From an uncultured Clostridium sp. (GTDB lineage Bacteria > Bacillota > Clostridia > TANB77 > CAG-508): DNA of 64,000 nt. The stretch spans positions 62,001 to 126,000 of the forward strand of contig CAMNWO010000002.1 in assembly GCA_946565805.1 (NCBI GenBank), read 5' to 3'. Position numbers and translations under genes: made by a program. Below, one piece after another: positions 8,585-17,103 of the stretch. Under the pieces are notes generated by a model that saw only the letters and a list, made by a program, of their open reading frames with translations, had not been told where the DNA came from and made no database searches. Numbering within the stretch: the first letter of the stretch is position 1; the number at the start of each line of letters is the position of its first letter.

Positions 8585-9304
8585 ATGGACAATCATAAAC
8601 TAAATAAAAAAATGATCGTTAGTGATTATGACCAAACATTTTATATCAACGATGAAGACATTGCCAAAAACAAAGAAATGGTAACTAAATTTGAAAAAGT
8701 CGGAAACATATTTATAATTGCAACAGGAAGAAGTTATTTAGACTTTAAAAACAAAGCTAATGCATATAATATAAAATACAATTATGCTATACTAAATCAT
8801 GGAGCAACCATAATAGATAAACAGGACATGATTATCCATGATTTTTCAATTGACGATTTAGTAATAAAAAAATTAGAAAATGAAATCTGTCTTTCAAAAG
8901 CTACTAGATTTTTTTGCTGTAGTGGATTAGAAAGTAGAGTGGATATAAATCACAAGAATTTGACCAAAATTCATATAAAATATGATACCAAAGAAGAAGC
9001 AATGAAAATAAATGAAACTTTAAATAGCAAGTATTCCAAGTTTATAAATTCTTACTATGTAGGAAATCATTCAATTGAAATAATATCAAATCAAACCAAC
9101 AAATCAAAAGCAATTAAACTATTAATACAAAAATTTAAAATCAAAGAAGAAAATGTATATACGATTGGTGATGGATATAGTGACATTCAAATGATAAAAG
9201 ATTTTAATGGGTATTGCATGGAAGAAGCAGTTGAAGAATTAAAAAAAGTTGCTAAAAAACAATATAAAAGCGTATCAGATTTAATAGGTGAAGTAATAAG
9301 CTAA
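8585..9304 (+). CDS. Cof-type HAD-superfamily hydrolase
   Basis: 239 residues. Motif I SDYDQTF (residues 13-19) holds the nucleophile Asp and the general acid Asp. Motif II IATGRS is near 53, and motifs III and IV are the KSKAIKLLIQKF lysine and GDGYSDIQM (near 195). The C2-type cap between motifs II and III places it with Cof/YidA sugar-phosphate or flavin-mononucleotide phosphatases; the substrate is not predictable. ATG with GAAAGGAG upstream. A strong terminator follows. Confidence 0.88.
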   Translation: MDNHKLNKKMIVSDYDQTFYINDEDIAKNKEMVTKFEKVGNIFIIATGRSYLDFKNKANAYNIKYNYAILNHGATIIDKQDMIIHDFSIDDLVIKKLENEICLSKATRFFCCSGLESRVDINHKNLTKIHIKYDTKEEAMKINETLNSKYSKFINSYYVGNHSIEIISNQTNKSKAIKLLIQKFKIKEENVYTIGDGYSDIQMIKDFNGYCMEEAVEELKKVAKKQYKSVSDLIGEVIS

Positions 9305-9311
9305 ACAAAGA

Positions 9312-9343
9312 GAAATAGAACTCAGTATGAGTTCTATTTTTTT
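9312..9343 (+). terminator. Terminator after the HAD hydrolase gene
   Basis: Stem AATAGAACTC / GAGTTCTATT with a 5-base loop followed by seven T. Confidence 0.85.
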
Positions 9344-9392
9344 AGGAAAATACATATAAATGAAACAAAAAGGAAAAAGGAGAAGAAGAAAA

Positions 9393-9758
9393 ATGGAAAA
9401 AACAATGACAAATTTAGCTAAAGGAGTAGGAATATCATTACTTACTACAGTAATCCTATTACTCATTTTTGCAAGTCTATTAACTTATACAGAAATTAGT
9501 GAAACCATGATGAACCCCGTTATCATCGTAATAACGGCAATTAGTATTCTAATTGGAAGTTCAATTGGGAATACCAAAATTAAAAAGAATGGGTTGGGAA
9601 ATGGAGCCCTAATTGGTGGAATTTATATTGCTGTTATCTATTTAATTTCTAGTATCATAAACTGGAAATTTAATTTAGAGATGCAAAGCATTATTATGAT
9701 TGTAGTGGGAATGACATTCGGCATTTTAGGGGGAATTATAGGCGTGAATAAAAAGTGA
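9393..9758 (+). CDS. TIGR04086-type integral membrane protein
   Basis: 121 residues. Four hydrophobic helices are visible (about 10-32, 40-62, 70-90 and 97-118) with glycine-rich GNGALIGGIYIAV and GMTFGILGGIIG segments, the pattern of the TIGR04086 family found next to preprotein translocase or SpoVA genes in Firmicutes. Function unknown. Start set at ATG 9393, which has AAAGGAG ten bases upstream; an earlier ATG at 9360 has no ribosome site. Ends immediately against the convergent gene at 9759. Confidence 0.75.
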   Translation: MEKTMTNLAKGVGISLLTTVILLLIFASLLTYTEISETMMNPVIIVITAISILIGSSIGNTKIKKNGLGNGALIGGIYIAVIYLISSIINWKFNLEMQSIIMIVVGMTFGILGGIIGVNKK

Positions 9759-11114
9759 TTAATTAATATGATTTGTTCCTATATCACGATTCCAAAAGTC
9801 AATTAAATATTGCTTTTCGCTTTTGGGAACTAAATTAATACGAAAAGAAGAAATTGGTTTATCATGACGATAGAAACTTTCTTCACCATCTGAACAAGCT
9901 TTTAGCCAACCAATGTCTTTTATATAAGATTGATAAACAACAGAAAAATCAGAAGAGTCTTTTAGTTTAAATTGAGTACCAGAAATGCCATAAAGATATT
10001 GCTTTGCGACATCTTTAGGAATAGGGACATAAGGTTCAACACAAGTAGCGTTCACAGAATTTAAACCAACTCCACCAAGTTGAGAGAACACCTCTTTTCC
10101 CCAATAGATGATGTTTTCAGAAGAAAGATTTAACCATTTACTATATCCATAGGAATAGAAAAGATTAGAATATTGACAAACAGCCTTAGAACCTTCACCC
10201 CAATAAGTATAAACATAGCATTTTCCTTGTAAAGAGTTGGCTTTAGTAGTATCAGATAATTTGATGAAAATAGCTTCCGTTTTACAAATGGAATTAGAAG
10301 AAATGGTATTAGGGGCTGGAATTTTTCCGTTGTTAGTAAAACGATAAAGACTACAAGCATCATAAGTACCATATTCAAGAGAAATAGCGGTTGGATTTTG
10401 GATAGAAATCAATACTTCAGAAGAATTTTGGGCAAAATCTACAATTGGTAAAGAATAAGAAACAGGATTGGAAAATTCTTTGGTTAACCAAAATGGAGAA
10501 CCATCCCAACCATCTAAAGGTCTAATTGGTTCAGTAGGAGAAAGCTCTGCTATGGATTTACCGTTAGAACCAGAAGTTTCCTCAAAAGTAGCACTAGGTG
10601 GAATGTTATCAATGGTAAAGTTAGGAGTGAGATTTATTTTTTCATTTACTAAACCACTTTTATCTTCGATGGTTCCTTCTGGGATAGTAAGAACTAGAGC
10701 GCCATTACCAATTGTGCCAGTAAAAGAAAATTCGTATATTTTTTCGGTAGAATTTTCAGTAAGTAAGAAAAAGCTTTTAAATTCAGGGGTAATATAATCT
10801 TTTTCTAAGATGTAATAACGATTGCCAACTGCTACTTTTAGTGTGGTTGGCGATAAGTCATTTCGAATTATATTTTTTTCTTTTATTTTAATATGACCAG
10901 TAATCAAATGTGTTTGATTGGCGTAAGTGGGATAAGCAGAATTCGAAGAATGAATGTCAAGTAGTTCAATTGTTGGTTTGGTTCTGTCAATATCAAGTTT
11001 GGCAATTATTTGGGTATCTTCTATTACATATTTAGAAAAACTGATTTGACAGAAAAATTGAATGAGAAAAATAAAAAATAAAATCATTAAAAATTTTGTT
11101 TTTTTATGTGGCAA
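9759..11114 (-). CDS. Exported protein with SKYV motif, function unknown
   Basis: 451 residues from TTG 11114, chosen because GAAAGGAGG lies eight bases upstream. Residues 7-25 form a signal-like hydrophobic segment followed by SFSKYV, the same S-K-Y-V context seen at the cleavage region of the TasA/camelysin-like protein encoded divergently at 11471. The rest is Ser/Thr/Asn-rich with DRTKPTIELLDI and FTIDNIPPSATF segments that suggest tandem Ig-like beta-sandwich repeats, and 6-7 cysteines in the C-terminal half. Probably a surface or matrix protein. No anchor motif is visible. Confidence 0.7.
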   Translation of the reverse strand: MPHKKTKFLMILFFIFLIQFFCQISFSKYVIEDTQIIAKLDIDRTKPTIELLDIHSSNSAYPTYANQTHLITGHIKIKEKNIIRNDLSPTTLKVAVGNRYYILEKDYITPEFKSFFLLTENSTEKIYEFSFTGTIGNGALVLTIPEGTIEDKSGLVNEKINLTPNFTIDNIPPSATFEETSGSNGKSIAELSPTEPIRPLDGWDGSPFWLTKEFSNPVSYSLPIVDFAQNSSEVLISIQNPTAISLEYGTYDACSLYRFTNNGKIPAPNTISSNSICKTEAIFIKLSDTTKANSLQGKCYVYTYWGEGSKAVCQYSNLFYSYGYSKWLNLSSENIIYWGKEVFSQLGGVGLNSVNATCVEPYVPIPKDVAKQYLYGISGTQFKLKDSSDFSVVYQSYIKDIGWLKACSDGEESFYRHDKPISSFRINLVPKSEKQYLIDFWNRDIGTNHIN

Positions 11115-11303
11115 TAAAGATGCCTCCTTTCTAATAATAAATTGTTTTTTAGGGAAATTTAGAAAATAAAAAGATTGAAAATATATTTTATTATAAAAGG
11201 GAAAAAGAAAAAAGTCAAGAAAAAATAGTAAAAAAGTGGAAAATGAAAAACGGTCAAACACAGTTACGGCGCGGAAAATGTCGAAAATTGCGATGAAAAG
11301 TTC

Positions 11304-11332
11304 TTGACAAATTACAAAGAGGGAATTATAAT
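11304..11332 (+). promoter_or_regulatory. Promoter of the TasA-like gene
   Basis: TTGACA at 11304-11309, a 17-base spacer, TATAAT at 11327-11332. It leaves a long (~130 base) A-rich untranslated leader in the 356-base divergent gap 11115-11470. The remainder of the gap shows no other gene. Confidence 0.8.
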
Positions 11333-11470
11333 GAGATTACATTTTCAAATTTTTATTATTTTTCAAAAAGAAAATCAAAAAAGATTTCAATCGAAAAGTT
11401 TTTATTCAAAATTGATCGAAAAATTATCAAAACAGAAAACAAAAAAGTAAAAAGAAAGGAGGAATGCTTA

Positions 11471-12058
11471 TTGCGTAAAAACAAAAAAATAATTCTTGCA
11501 ATTGCTATTTTATCTTGTATCGTATTAGCTTTTATAGGAGGACAAAGTTATTCAAAATATGTATCAGAAGTAAGAGGAGATGGAATGGCAGAAGTGGCAA
11601 CATGGAGTTTTAAAGTAAATGGACAAAAAGAAGAAGTACAAACGATTCAGTTAGCTTCTACTTGCAATAACGAAACTTTGGTTAACAACAAAATAGCACC
11701 AGGGACTCAAGGGAGTTTCAATATTATAGTAGATGGCACAGGTTCTGATGTAGGAATTGATTACAAAATTAAAATACAAGATGAAGGAAATAAACCCAAC
11801 AACCTAAAATTTATTTATAACAATCAATCTTATAGCTCTATTGCCGAATTAGAAGAAGTTATTGCAGGAACTATTCATGCCAATGATGAGGACAAGACAA
11901 GAACCGTTACAATTAATTGGAAATGGGATTATGAAACAGGAAGCAATGCAATTGAAATAGCAAATAATGATAAAATAGACACACAAAATGCAAAAGAGAT
12001 TGCTGTATACAGTTTTGATGTTATTGTTTCTGGAACACAAGTAGCACCACAAGCATAA
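11471..12058 (+). CDS. TasA/camelysin (CalY)-like surface protein
   Basis: 195 residues. Hydrophobic signal (residues 6-22) ends in GGQSYSKYVSEV, then AEVATWSFKVNG: the Y-x-K-Y and A-x-W-F-V pattern of SipW-processed TasA/CalY proteins that form extracellular fibres. The body carries APGTQGSF, repeated in its downstream paralogue at 12756 as APGTEGKF. TTG start at 11471 with AAAGGAGG upstream. No SipW-type signal peptidase is in the window. Confidence 0.78.
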   Translation: MRKNKKIILAIAILSCIVLAFIGGQSYSKYVSEVRGDGMAEVATWSFKVNGQKEEVQTIQLASTCNNETLVNNKIAPGTQGSFNIIVDGTGSDVGIDYKIKIQDEGNKPNNLKFIYNNQSYSSIAELEEVIAGTIHANDEDKTRTVTINWKWDYETGSNAIEIANNDKIDTQNAKEIAVYSFDVIVSGTQVAPQA

Positions 12059-12168
12059 GAACAAATTAAAAAATAATAGAAAATTGAAAATGATAGTCTT
12101 GGTTAATAACAAAAACCTTTATTCTACTTTTATTATATTTATATTTTTATTTTATTGTCAATGTTTAA

Positions 12169-12200
12169 AGTAAGGACAAGAAGAAGCGCTTGTCCTTACT
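12169..12200. promoter_or_regulatory. Hairpin in the leader of the 12225 gene
   Basis: Perfect 12-bp inverted repeat AGTAAGGACAAG / CTTGTCCTTACT with an 8-base loop, 25 bases before the start codon of the next gene. No T run follows on the plus strand, so it is not a clear terminator; a role in RNA processing or mRNA stability is possible. Confidence 0.5.
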
Positions 12201-12224
12201 AAAAAATAAAGAAAGAGAGGAGCA

Positions 12225-12737
12225 ATGAAAAAAGTAAAAATTCCATTAAAAAGCAAAAAAAGAGAGATGACACTTATTTTAGTGACAGTTATAGTAGTAG
12301 CATTATTTTTCTCAGGGTATAGTATGGGGAAAGAGTACAGCGATACCAAAATTCAAACCAATGCCAAAATAGCAGAACCCATATTAGTCGTAGAAAACAA
12401 TCCAGTAATTGAAGTAAATGGGAAAAAAGAAAAAGAATATTATAATTTTAAAGTGAAAAACTACAAAGAAAATGGAGAAATCACACAAATTGATTTGCAA
12501 TATAATATTGAAATTATAACAGAAATAGAAGAAAGTATTTCTTTTAAATTGTACAAAGGAGAACAAGAAATTTCATTAGCAAATAATAAAACAGAAAATG
12601 TAAAATTAACAAAAGATAAAATACAAGAAGATGAATATAGACTAGAAATTATTTATGATAAAAATAAAAGTAATAGCACAAAAGATATCTTGCAAGAGGT
12701 TCAAATAAAAGTGCATTCAGAGCAACTAAAAAGTTAA
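12225..12737 (+). CDS. Single-span exported protein of the TasA-like cluster
   Basis: 170 residues. Lysine-rich start, hydrophobic helix at 16-32 (LILVTVIVVALFFSG), then YSMGKEYSDTKIQTNAKIAEPILVVEN, which keeps the Y-x-x-x-A-x-I-A-E-P pattern of TasA/camelysin-like N-termini. The remainder is charged and beta-rich. Start has AGAGAGGAG. Lies between two TasA-like genes and is probably a minor fibre or anchoring component; that is inference. Confidence 0.65.
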   Translation: MKKVKIPLKSKKREMTLILVTVIVVALFFSGYSMGKEYSDTKIQTNAKIAEPILVVENNPVIEVNGKKEKEYYNFKVKNYKENGEITQIDLQYNIEIITEIEESISFKLYKGEQEISLANNKTENVKLTKDKIQEDEYRLEIIYDKNKSNSTKDILQEVQIKVHSEQLKS

Positions 12738-12755
12738 AGGAGGCACATAAGCTAG

Positions 12756-13350
12756 ATGAAAAAAAGACAAAGAAAAGTAATAATAAGTATCTTACTTATT
12801 TTAAGTCTCATTATTTTTTTATCCCAAATTAAGAAAAAAACCAAAGAAACATTTCAAGATGAACTAATTTTCTTCAAATTATTTTCCTCAGGAGAAGAGA
12901 AAAAAACAGATATACTTGCATCAAAAAATCAAAATAATTTATTATCTTATGAATTTAAGGTATCTTATAAAAATGTTGATTTTAAGCAAATTAACTTAAC
13001 AGATACAATTAATCCAAATACTTTAGTTCGTGAAAAAATAGCGCCACGGAACCGAAGGAAAGTTTGAAATCATCTTGCAATCCAACCAAAAAATAAATTA
13101 TCGCATAAAATTTAAAAGTGAAAATGAAAAACCAGAAAATTTAAATTTTAAAATAGAAGGGAAAGAAAGAAAATATATTAGATTAGAAGATATGGAACCA
13201 GAATTAACGGGACCAATGATACAAAATAAAAAAATTACCATACACTGGGAATGGAAATACCAAAAAGATAACATACAAGATAGACAAGACACGAAAGATG
13301 GTGAAAAAATCAAACAATATCATTTTATGATTTATGCGATAGGAGAGTGA
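12756..13350 (+). CDS. TasA-like paralogue, read through a +1 shift
   Basis: Zero frame runs to 13067, broken at CGG 13047-13049 (codon 98). Dropping C13047 gives KIAP-GTEGKFEIIL, which matches KIAPGTQGSFNII of the gene at 11471, and the reading continues to 13350: 97 + 100 = 197 residues, the same length as that paralogue. The end IHWEWKYQ also matches its INWKWDYE. N-terminal hydrophobic helix at 7-22. ATG with AAAGGAGG about ten bases upstream, 18 bases after the previous gene. The paralogue alignment inside this window is direct evidence for the frame correction. Confidence 0.82.
13044..13050 (+). other. CGG +1 frameshift site in the TasA-like paralogue
   Basis: CCA CGG A; zero-frame TGA six codons on. 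GGA at 13048-13050 restores APGTEG, matching APGTQG of the upstream paralogue. Confidence 0.85.
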
Positions 13351-13398
13351 AAAATTATACATTTTTTGTTATAAAATAAAAAATGTATAATTTTTTTA
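13351..13398 (+). terminator. Terminator after the TasA-like cluster
   Basis: Long A/T stem AAAAATTATACATTTTT pairing with AAAAAATGTATAATTTTTTT, ending in a T run. Confidence 0.8.
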
Positions 13399-13509
13399 TG
13401 GAAGGGAGTGAATGATACTAAGAAAATTGCGTAAATTAATAAAAAGAGTTGATATTTTTTTTATTTTAAGATAAAATTTAAAAAGACCAAAATAGGGAGG
13501 CAAGATAAA

Positions 13510-14170
13510 ATGATAACATTACAAGATGTCATTCAAAACGAAGAGGTAGAAGCCTTAATTCAAGGAACACAAAAACAACTAGATGGACTTCGGTTATACA
13601 GAACACAGTCACAGACATATATCAATTGTTTCTAAAAGAGCAGGAGAAATTTTGGAAACATTAGGATATCCAGAAAGAACAGTAGAATTAGCTAGAATTG
13701 CAGGATATTTACATGATATTGGCAACTGTATTAATCGTACTGACCATGCTCATAGTGGAGCCATGTTAGCTTACAATATTTTAAAAGATATGGGAATGCC
13801 AGTAGAAGAAAGAACAGAAATTATGATAGCGATTGGAAATCATGATGAACAAACAGGAACAGCGGTAAGTGATATATCAGCAGCTCTTATTTTAGCAGAC
13901 AAGTCAGATGTGCATAGAAACAGAGTATCTAATACCAATTTATCAACCTTTAATATTCATGATAGAGTAAACTATGCAGTATCGAATGCTGAATTAGAAA
14001 TTGACAATAAAGAAAGAAAAGTTATTTTAAACTTAACAATTGATACTAACATATGTCCTGTTTTAGATTATTTTGAAATTTTTATGGATCGAACTATGAT
14101 GAGTAAATATGCAGCAAAATATCTAAAAATATGGTTTGAGTTAGTCATTAATGATACAAAATTATTATAA
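13510..14170 (+). CDS. HD-domain phosphohydrolase, read through a +1 shift
   Basis: 219 residues after correction. Start at ATG 13510 (GGGAGGC upstream). CGG at 13591-13593 (codon 28) sends the zero frame to a stop 14 codons on; skipping C13591 gives QLDGL-GYTEHSHRH, and GYTEH-x-RH is the expected entry to this HD family. Metal-binding residues: H of the GYTEHSHRH block, HD in GYLHDIGN, the H pair in DHAHSG, and D in ILADKSDVHRNR. An internal ATG at 13583 could start a shorter protein, but the family's N-terminal helix is encoded upstream. Substrate unknown; neighbours are secretion genes. Confidence 0.82.
13588..13594 (+). other. CGG +1 frameshift site in the HD-domain gene
   Basis: CTT CGG T: the only one of the eight with CGGT rather than CGGA. 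GGT at 13592-13594 restores the glycine of GYTEH. Same CTT P-site codon as radA. Confidence 0.8.
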
Positions 14171-14186
14171 GTGGAGGAAAAGAAAA

Positions 14187-15563
14187 ATGAAGAAAGTAAA
14201 AATAATAACGATTGCATTAGCCATTGTAGCAGTTACTATGATAGCCTTTGTAGGAATTTATACGCAAACACAAAATAGAATGGAAAACCGAATGAAAGAT
14301 TATAGCTTTGCCATGGACTTAAAAGGGAGTAGAAATGTTAGATTAAAAGTAAATACAAGTAATAAAACCATAATAAAAGATGCAGAAGGAAAAGTGGTAG
14401 AAGAAGAAAACTTGACAGATGAGCAAATAGCAGAAAAAGGATATGTAAAAGAAGAAATACCAAATAACGTAGAAGAAGTGAAAACACTTGAAAACTATAA
14501 GATTTCTCAAGCAATAATTGAGCAAAGATTAAAAAAGATAGGCGTTAGTAATTACAATATAAAACTAGAAGAAACGACAGGAGATATTCTAGTAGAATTA
14601 CCAGAAAATGATACAACAGACCAAACCATTAGCAATATTAGTACAGTAGGAAAATTTGAACTAGTTGACAGTCAAACCAATGAAATATTAATGAATAATC
14701 AAGATATCAAACAAGTAAAAGTAATGTATGGAGCAGGAACTGAAGAAACCAATAGTGGAACAGCAGTTTATTTAGACATTGAATTTACGAAAGAGGGCGC
14801 GAAAAAGCTAGAAGATATTAGTAATCAATATGTAAAAATAGAAAATACAGATACAACGGAAAATGAAACAGAAGAACAAACAACAACAGCTGAAAAGAAA
14901 GTAAGTTTAAAAATAGACGATGCTGAAATCATGTCAACTAGTTTCGAAAAGCCAGTAAGAACTGGAAAATTACAATTATCAGTTGGAAGCACAGCTACTG
15001 ACAAAAAAACATTGCAAGACTATGTAACACAAGCTTCTAATATGGCTACTGTATTAGACACAGGGAATGTACCAGTAAAATATGATTTAGAAGAAAATCA
15101 ATATATCTTATCTGATATAACAGATACAACTTTAGCCATCATCATTTACACATTACTAGCTTTTGTGATTATTGGATTTATTGTACTTATGATAAAATAC
15201 AAAAAATTAGGAATATTAGGTGTAATTTCTCAAGTAGGATTTATCTCTTTACTTATGATAATAGTAAGATATACTAATGTAGTAATTTCATTAGAAGGAA
15301 TCTTGGGAATGGTATTTGCCTTTTTATTAGACTATATTTTAGTAAACAAATTATTAGCCAAAGCAAATGAGAGAAGACAAGCATACAAAGACTTTTTTAT
15401 CAAAATGGTACCAATTATGATTATGATAGTAACATTCTGCTTTATAGGATGGACACCAATTAGCAGTTTTGGAATGACAATGTTCTGGGGATTTGTTTTA
15501 ATGGCGATTTATAATGTTATTATAACCAATAGTTTATTAAAAATAGGAAAAGAGGAAATGTAA
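14187..15563 (+). CDS. secD: Divergent SecD-like protein
   Basis: 458 residues from ATG 14187 (GTGGAGG upstream). One N-terminal membrane helix (7-27) followed by MDLKGSRNVRL, the degraded equivalent of the SecD D1 GGxDLxGG motif. The P1 region continues as ISQAIIEQRLKKIGVSNYNIK and TVGKFELVD. Then four or five C-terminal helices, with no good copy of the central SecD motifs. SecD/SecF use the proton motive force to pull proteins across the membrane. The fit is family-level; the gene is clearly more divergent than ordinary secD. The next gene is the partner. Confidence 0.72.
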   Translation: MKKVKIITIALAIVAVTMIAFVGIYTQTQNRMENRMKDYSFAMDLKGSRNVRLKVNTSNKTIIKDAEGKVVEEENLTDEQIAEKGYVKEEIPNNVEEVKTLENYKISQAIIEQRLKKIGVSNYNIKLEETTGDILVELPENDTTDQTISNISTVGKFELVDSQTNEILMNNQDIKQVKVMYGAGTEETNSGTAVYLDIEFTKEGAKKLEDISNQYVKIENTDTTENETEEQTTTAEKKVSLKIDDAEIMSTSFEKPVRTGKLQLSVGSTATDKKTLQDYVTQASNMATVLDTGNVPVKYDLEENQYILSDITDTTLAIIIYTLLAFVIIGFIVLMIKYKKLGILGVISQVGFISLLMIIVRYTNVVISLEGILGMVFAFLLDYILVNKLLAKANERRQAYKDFFIKMVPIMIMIVTFCFIGWTPISSFGMTMFWGFVLMAIYNVIITNSLLKIGKEEM

Positions 15564-15564
15564 A

Positions 15565-16221
15565 ATGAAGAAAATGAGCAAAAAAATAAAAATACTAGCA
15601 CTTTTGATAGCTCTTGTAATCATAGCAGGAACGATTGTTACTTTTACAATTGGATTTAATTTCGATTTGAAATATCAAGAGGCTAAAAAGATACAATTAT
15701 ATTTAGAAAAAGAATTTGAAATAGCAGACATCAAACAAATAACAAATGAAGTATTACCAAACCAAGATGTTGTAATTCAAAAAGTAGAAGTGTATGAAGA
15801 TTCTGTAAATATTTTAGCAAAAGATATAACAGAAGAACAAAAAACAGAAATAGTAAATAAAATTAATGAAAAATATGGAACAGAATTAGTGGCGGATAAT
15901 ATTGAAATAACTAATATTCCACATACAAGAGCAAGGGATATAGTAAAACCATATATTATGCCATTTGGAATAGCGACAATTATTGTATTAGCATATATGG
16001 CAGTTCGCTATTATCAATTAGGAATGTTTTTAACAATTACTAAAACATTAGGAATTTTAGTAATAACACAAATCGTTTTATTAAGTGTGATAGCAATTAC
16101 ACGTATTCCATTAGGAAGAATAACACTTCCATTGATATTAGCAGTTTATATGTTATCTTTATTAGGGTTAACATCTCATACAGAAAAGAAACTGTCTGAG
16201 AAAAAAGAAGAGGAAAAATAA
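15565..16221 (+). CDS. secF: Divergent, shortened SecF-like protein
   Basis: 218 residues (SecF is usually about 300). N-terminal helix (8-30) followed by FNFDLKYQEAK, like the SecF F1 motif; the middle is a short periplasmic-type domain with VNKINEKYGTEL. Three helices end the protein, ending in LGLTSHTEKK. One base separates it from the SecD-like stop, so the two are co-transcribed and probably act together. A strong terminator follows. Confidence 0.65.
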   Translation: MKKMSKKIKILALLIALVIIAGTIVTFTIGFNFDLKYQEAKKIQLYLEKEFEIADIKQITNEVLPNQDVVIQKVEVYEDSVNILAKDITEEQKTEIVNKINEKYGTELVADNIEITNIPHTRARDIVKPYIMPFGIATIIVLAYMAVRYYQLGMFLTITKTLGILVITQIVLLSVIAITRIPLGRITLPLILAVYMLSLLGLTSHTEKKLSEKKEEEK

Positions 16222-16227
16222 GAGAAT

Positions 16228-16265
16228 AGCTTAGTACTTTGTGAGAAAGTATTAAGCTTTTTTTA
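16228..16265 (+). terminator. Terminator after the SecD/F-like pair
   Basis: Stem AGCTTAGTACTTT / AAAGTATTAAGCT with a 5-base loop and seven T. Confidence 0.85.
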
Positions 16266-16306
16266 AATTTTATGTTAAAAATAGTACAGAAGAAATGGAA
16301 AAAAAG

Positions 16307-16335
16307 TTGAAAATTATGTAAAATGATGATACAAT
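16307..16335 (+). promoter_or_regulatory. Promoter of the 16387 gene
   Basis: TTGAAA at 16307-16312, a 17-base spacer, TACAAT at 16330-16335. Confidence 0.6.
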
Positions 16336-16386
16336 TAGAGCGTATCAAAGTAAATCTCTGTTTAATGTTATAAGGAGGAAGAAAAC

Positions 16387-16950
16387 ATGACAAAAGGGAA
16401 ATTTTATGTAACATTAATGATTGCTTCTGTATTAGTATTTGCTGGTTGGTTTGTAGCACGGGTAAACGCAGCAATTAAATTCGAAGAAGAAGTCGGGGGA
16501 TACCTTGACAACTATGTAGAGGCAGGAAACACGCAAACGGCCATAGAAAATCTGGATATGGCAATTAAGGCATTAGAGGCGAAAGGGCTGACAGAAGGAC
16601 AGATTTCTATTTTCTGGGAGAACCCCAATAATAATGTTGGGATATGGTATCAGAACCTATTAGAAAGCAAAAAGGTTCTGGAAGAATCTTTAAAAGAAGG
16701 AAAGAGAGACCAGGTCATTGTCTTAGAAAAACAAAGAAATGGATTAAAAGGTTCGGAAAGCAACTTATCTGTTAGGACACCAGAAGGAATCAGCATCTAT
16801 CCTTTAAACAAAGCATATTTTGGCTGGTGCATTTTATCAATAGTAGCTTTCATTTGTTTTTTGATAAAAATTGGCTGTCTAGTCGATGCTTACGAATTTA
16901 ATGATCCGCTTTTTCCAGAGAAAGACAACAAAGCAACTGCAGGAGCATAA
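16387..16950 (+). CDS. Two-helix membrane protein with the only unshifted in-frame CGG
   Basis: 187 residues, unrecognised. A hydrophobic helix at 7-24 and a second at about 148-166 bracket a mostly helical extracytoplasmic domain (LEAKGLTEGQISIFW, LLESKKVLEESLKE). Codon 25 is CGG (16459-16461, followed by G) and is read without any shift, since both sides are in one frame; a +1 shift there meets TAA within six codons. Third-base use in this gene is more G/C-rich than its neighbours (for example CCCCAATAATAATG, GAGGCGAAAGGGCTG), so it may be a recent arrival. Monocistronic between its own promoter and terminator. Confidence 0.75.
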   Translation: MTKGKFYVTLMIASVLVFAGWFVARVNAAIKFEEEVGGYLDNYVEAGNTQTAIENLDMAIKALEAKGLTEGQISIFWENPNNNVGIWYQNLLESKKVLEESLKEGKRDQVIVLEKQRNGLKGSESNLSVRTPEGISIYPLNKAYFGWCILSIVAFICFLIKIGCLVDAYEFNDPLFPEKDNKATAGA

Positions 16951-16980
16951 GAGAAAAAATAAGATACAAATGTATCAAAC

Positions 16981-17026
16981 AAAACAAATGGGACCTAAGG
17001 AAGGTCCTATTTGTTTGTTTTTTTTT
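16981..17026 (+). terminator. Terminator after the 16387 gene
   Basis: Stem AAACAAATGGGACCT / AGGTCCTATTTGTTTG with a small loop, followed by nine T. Confidence 0.9.
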
Positions 17027-17103
17027 CTAAAAAACTATACAAAATCAAGAAAGTAATGATATAATAAAAACCAAAGACAAATAGAAAAAAAGGAAGGTTA
17101 AAA

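Noticed and set aside
13583..14170. HD gene starting at ATG 13583 without a frameshift
   Set aside because: The upstream frame from 13510 has a ribosome site and supplies the family's N-terminal helix; still a possible internal start.
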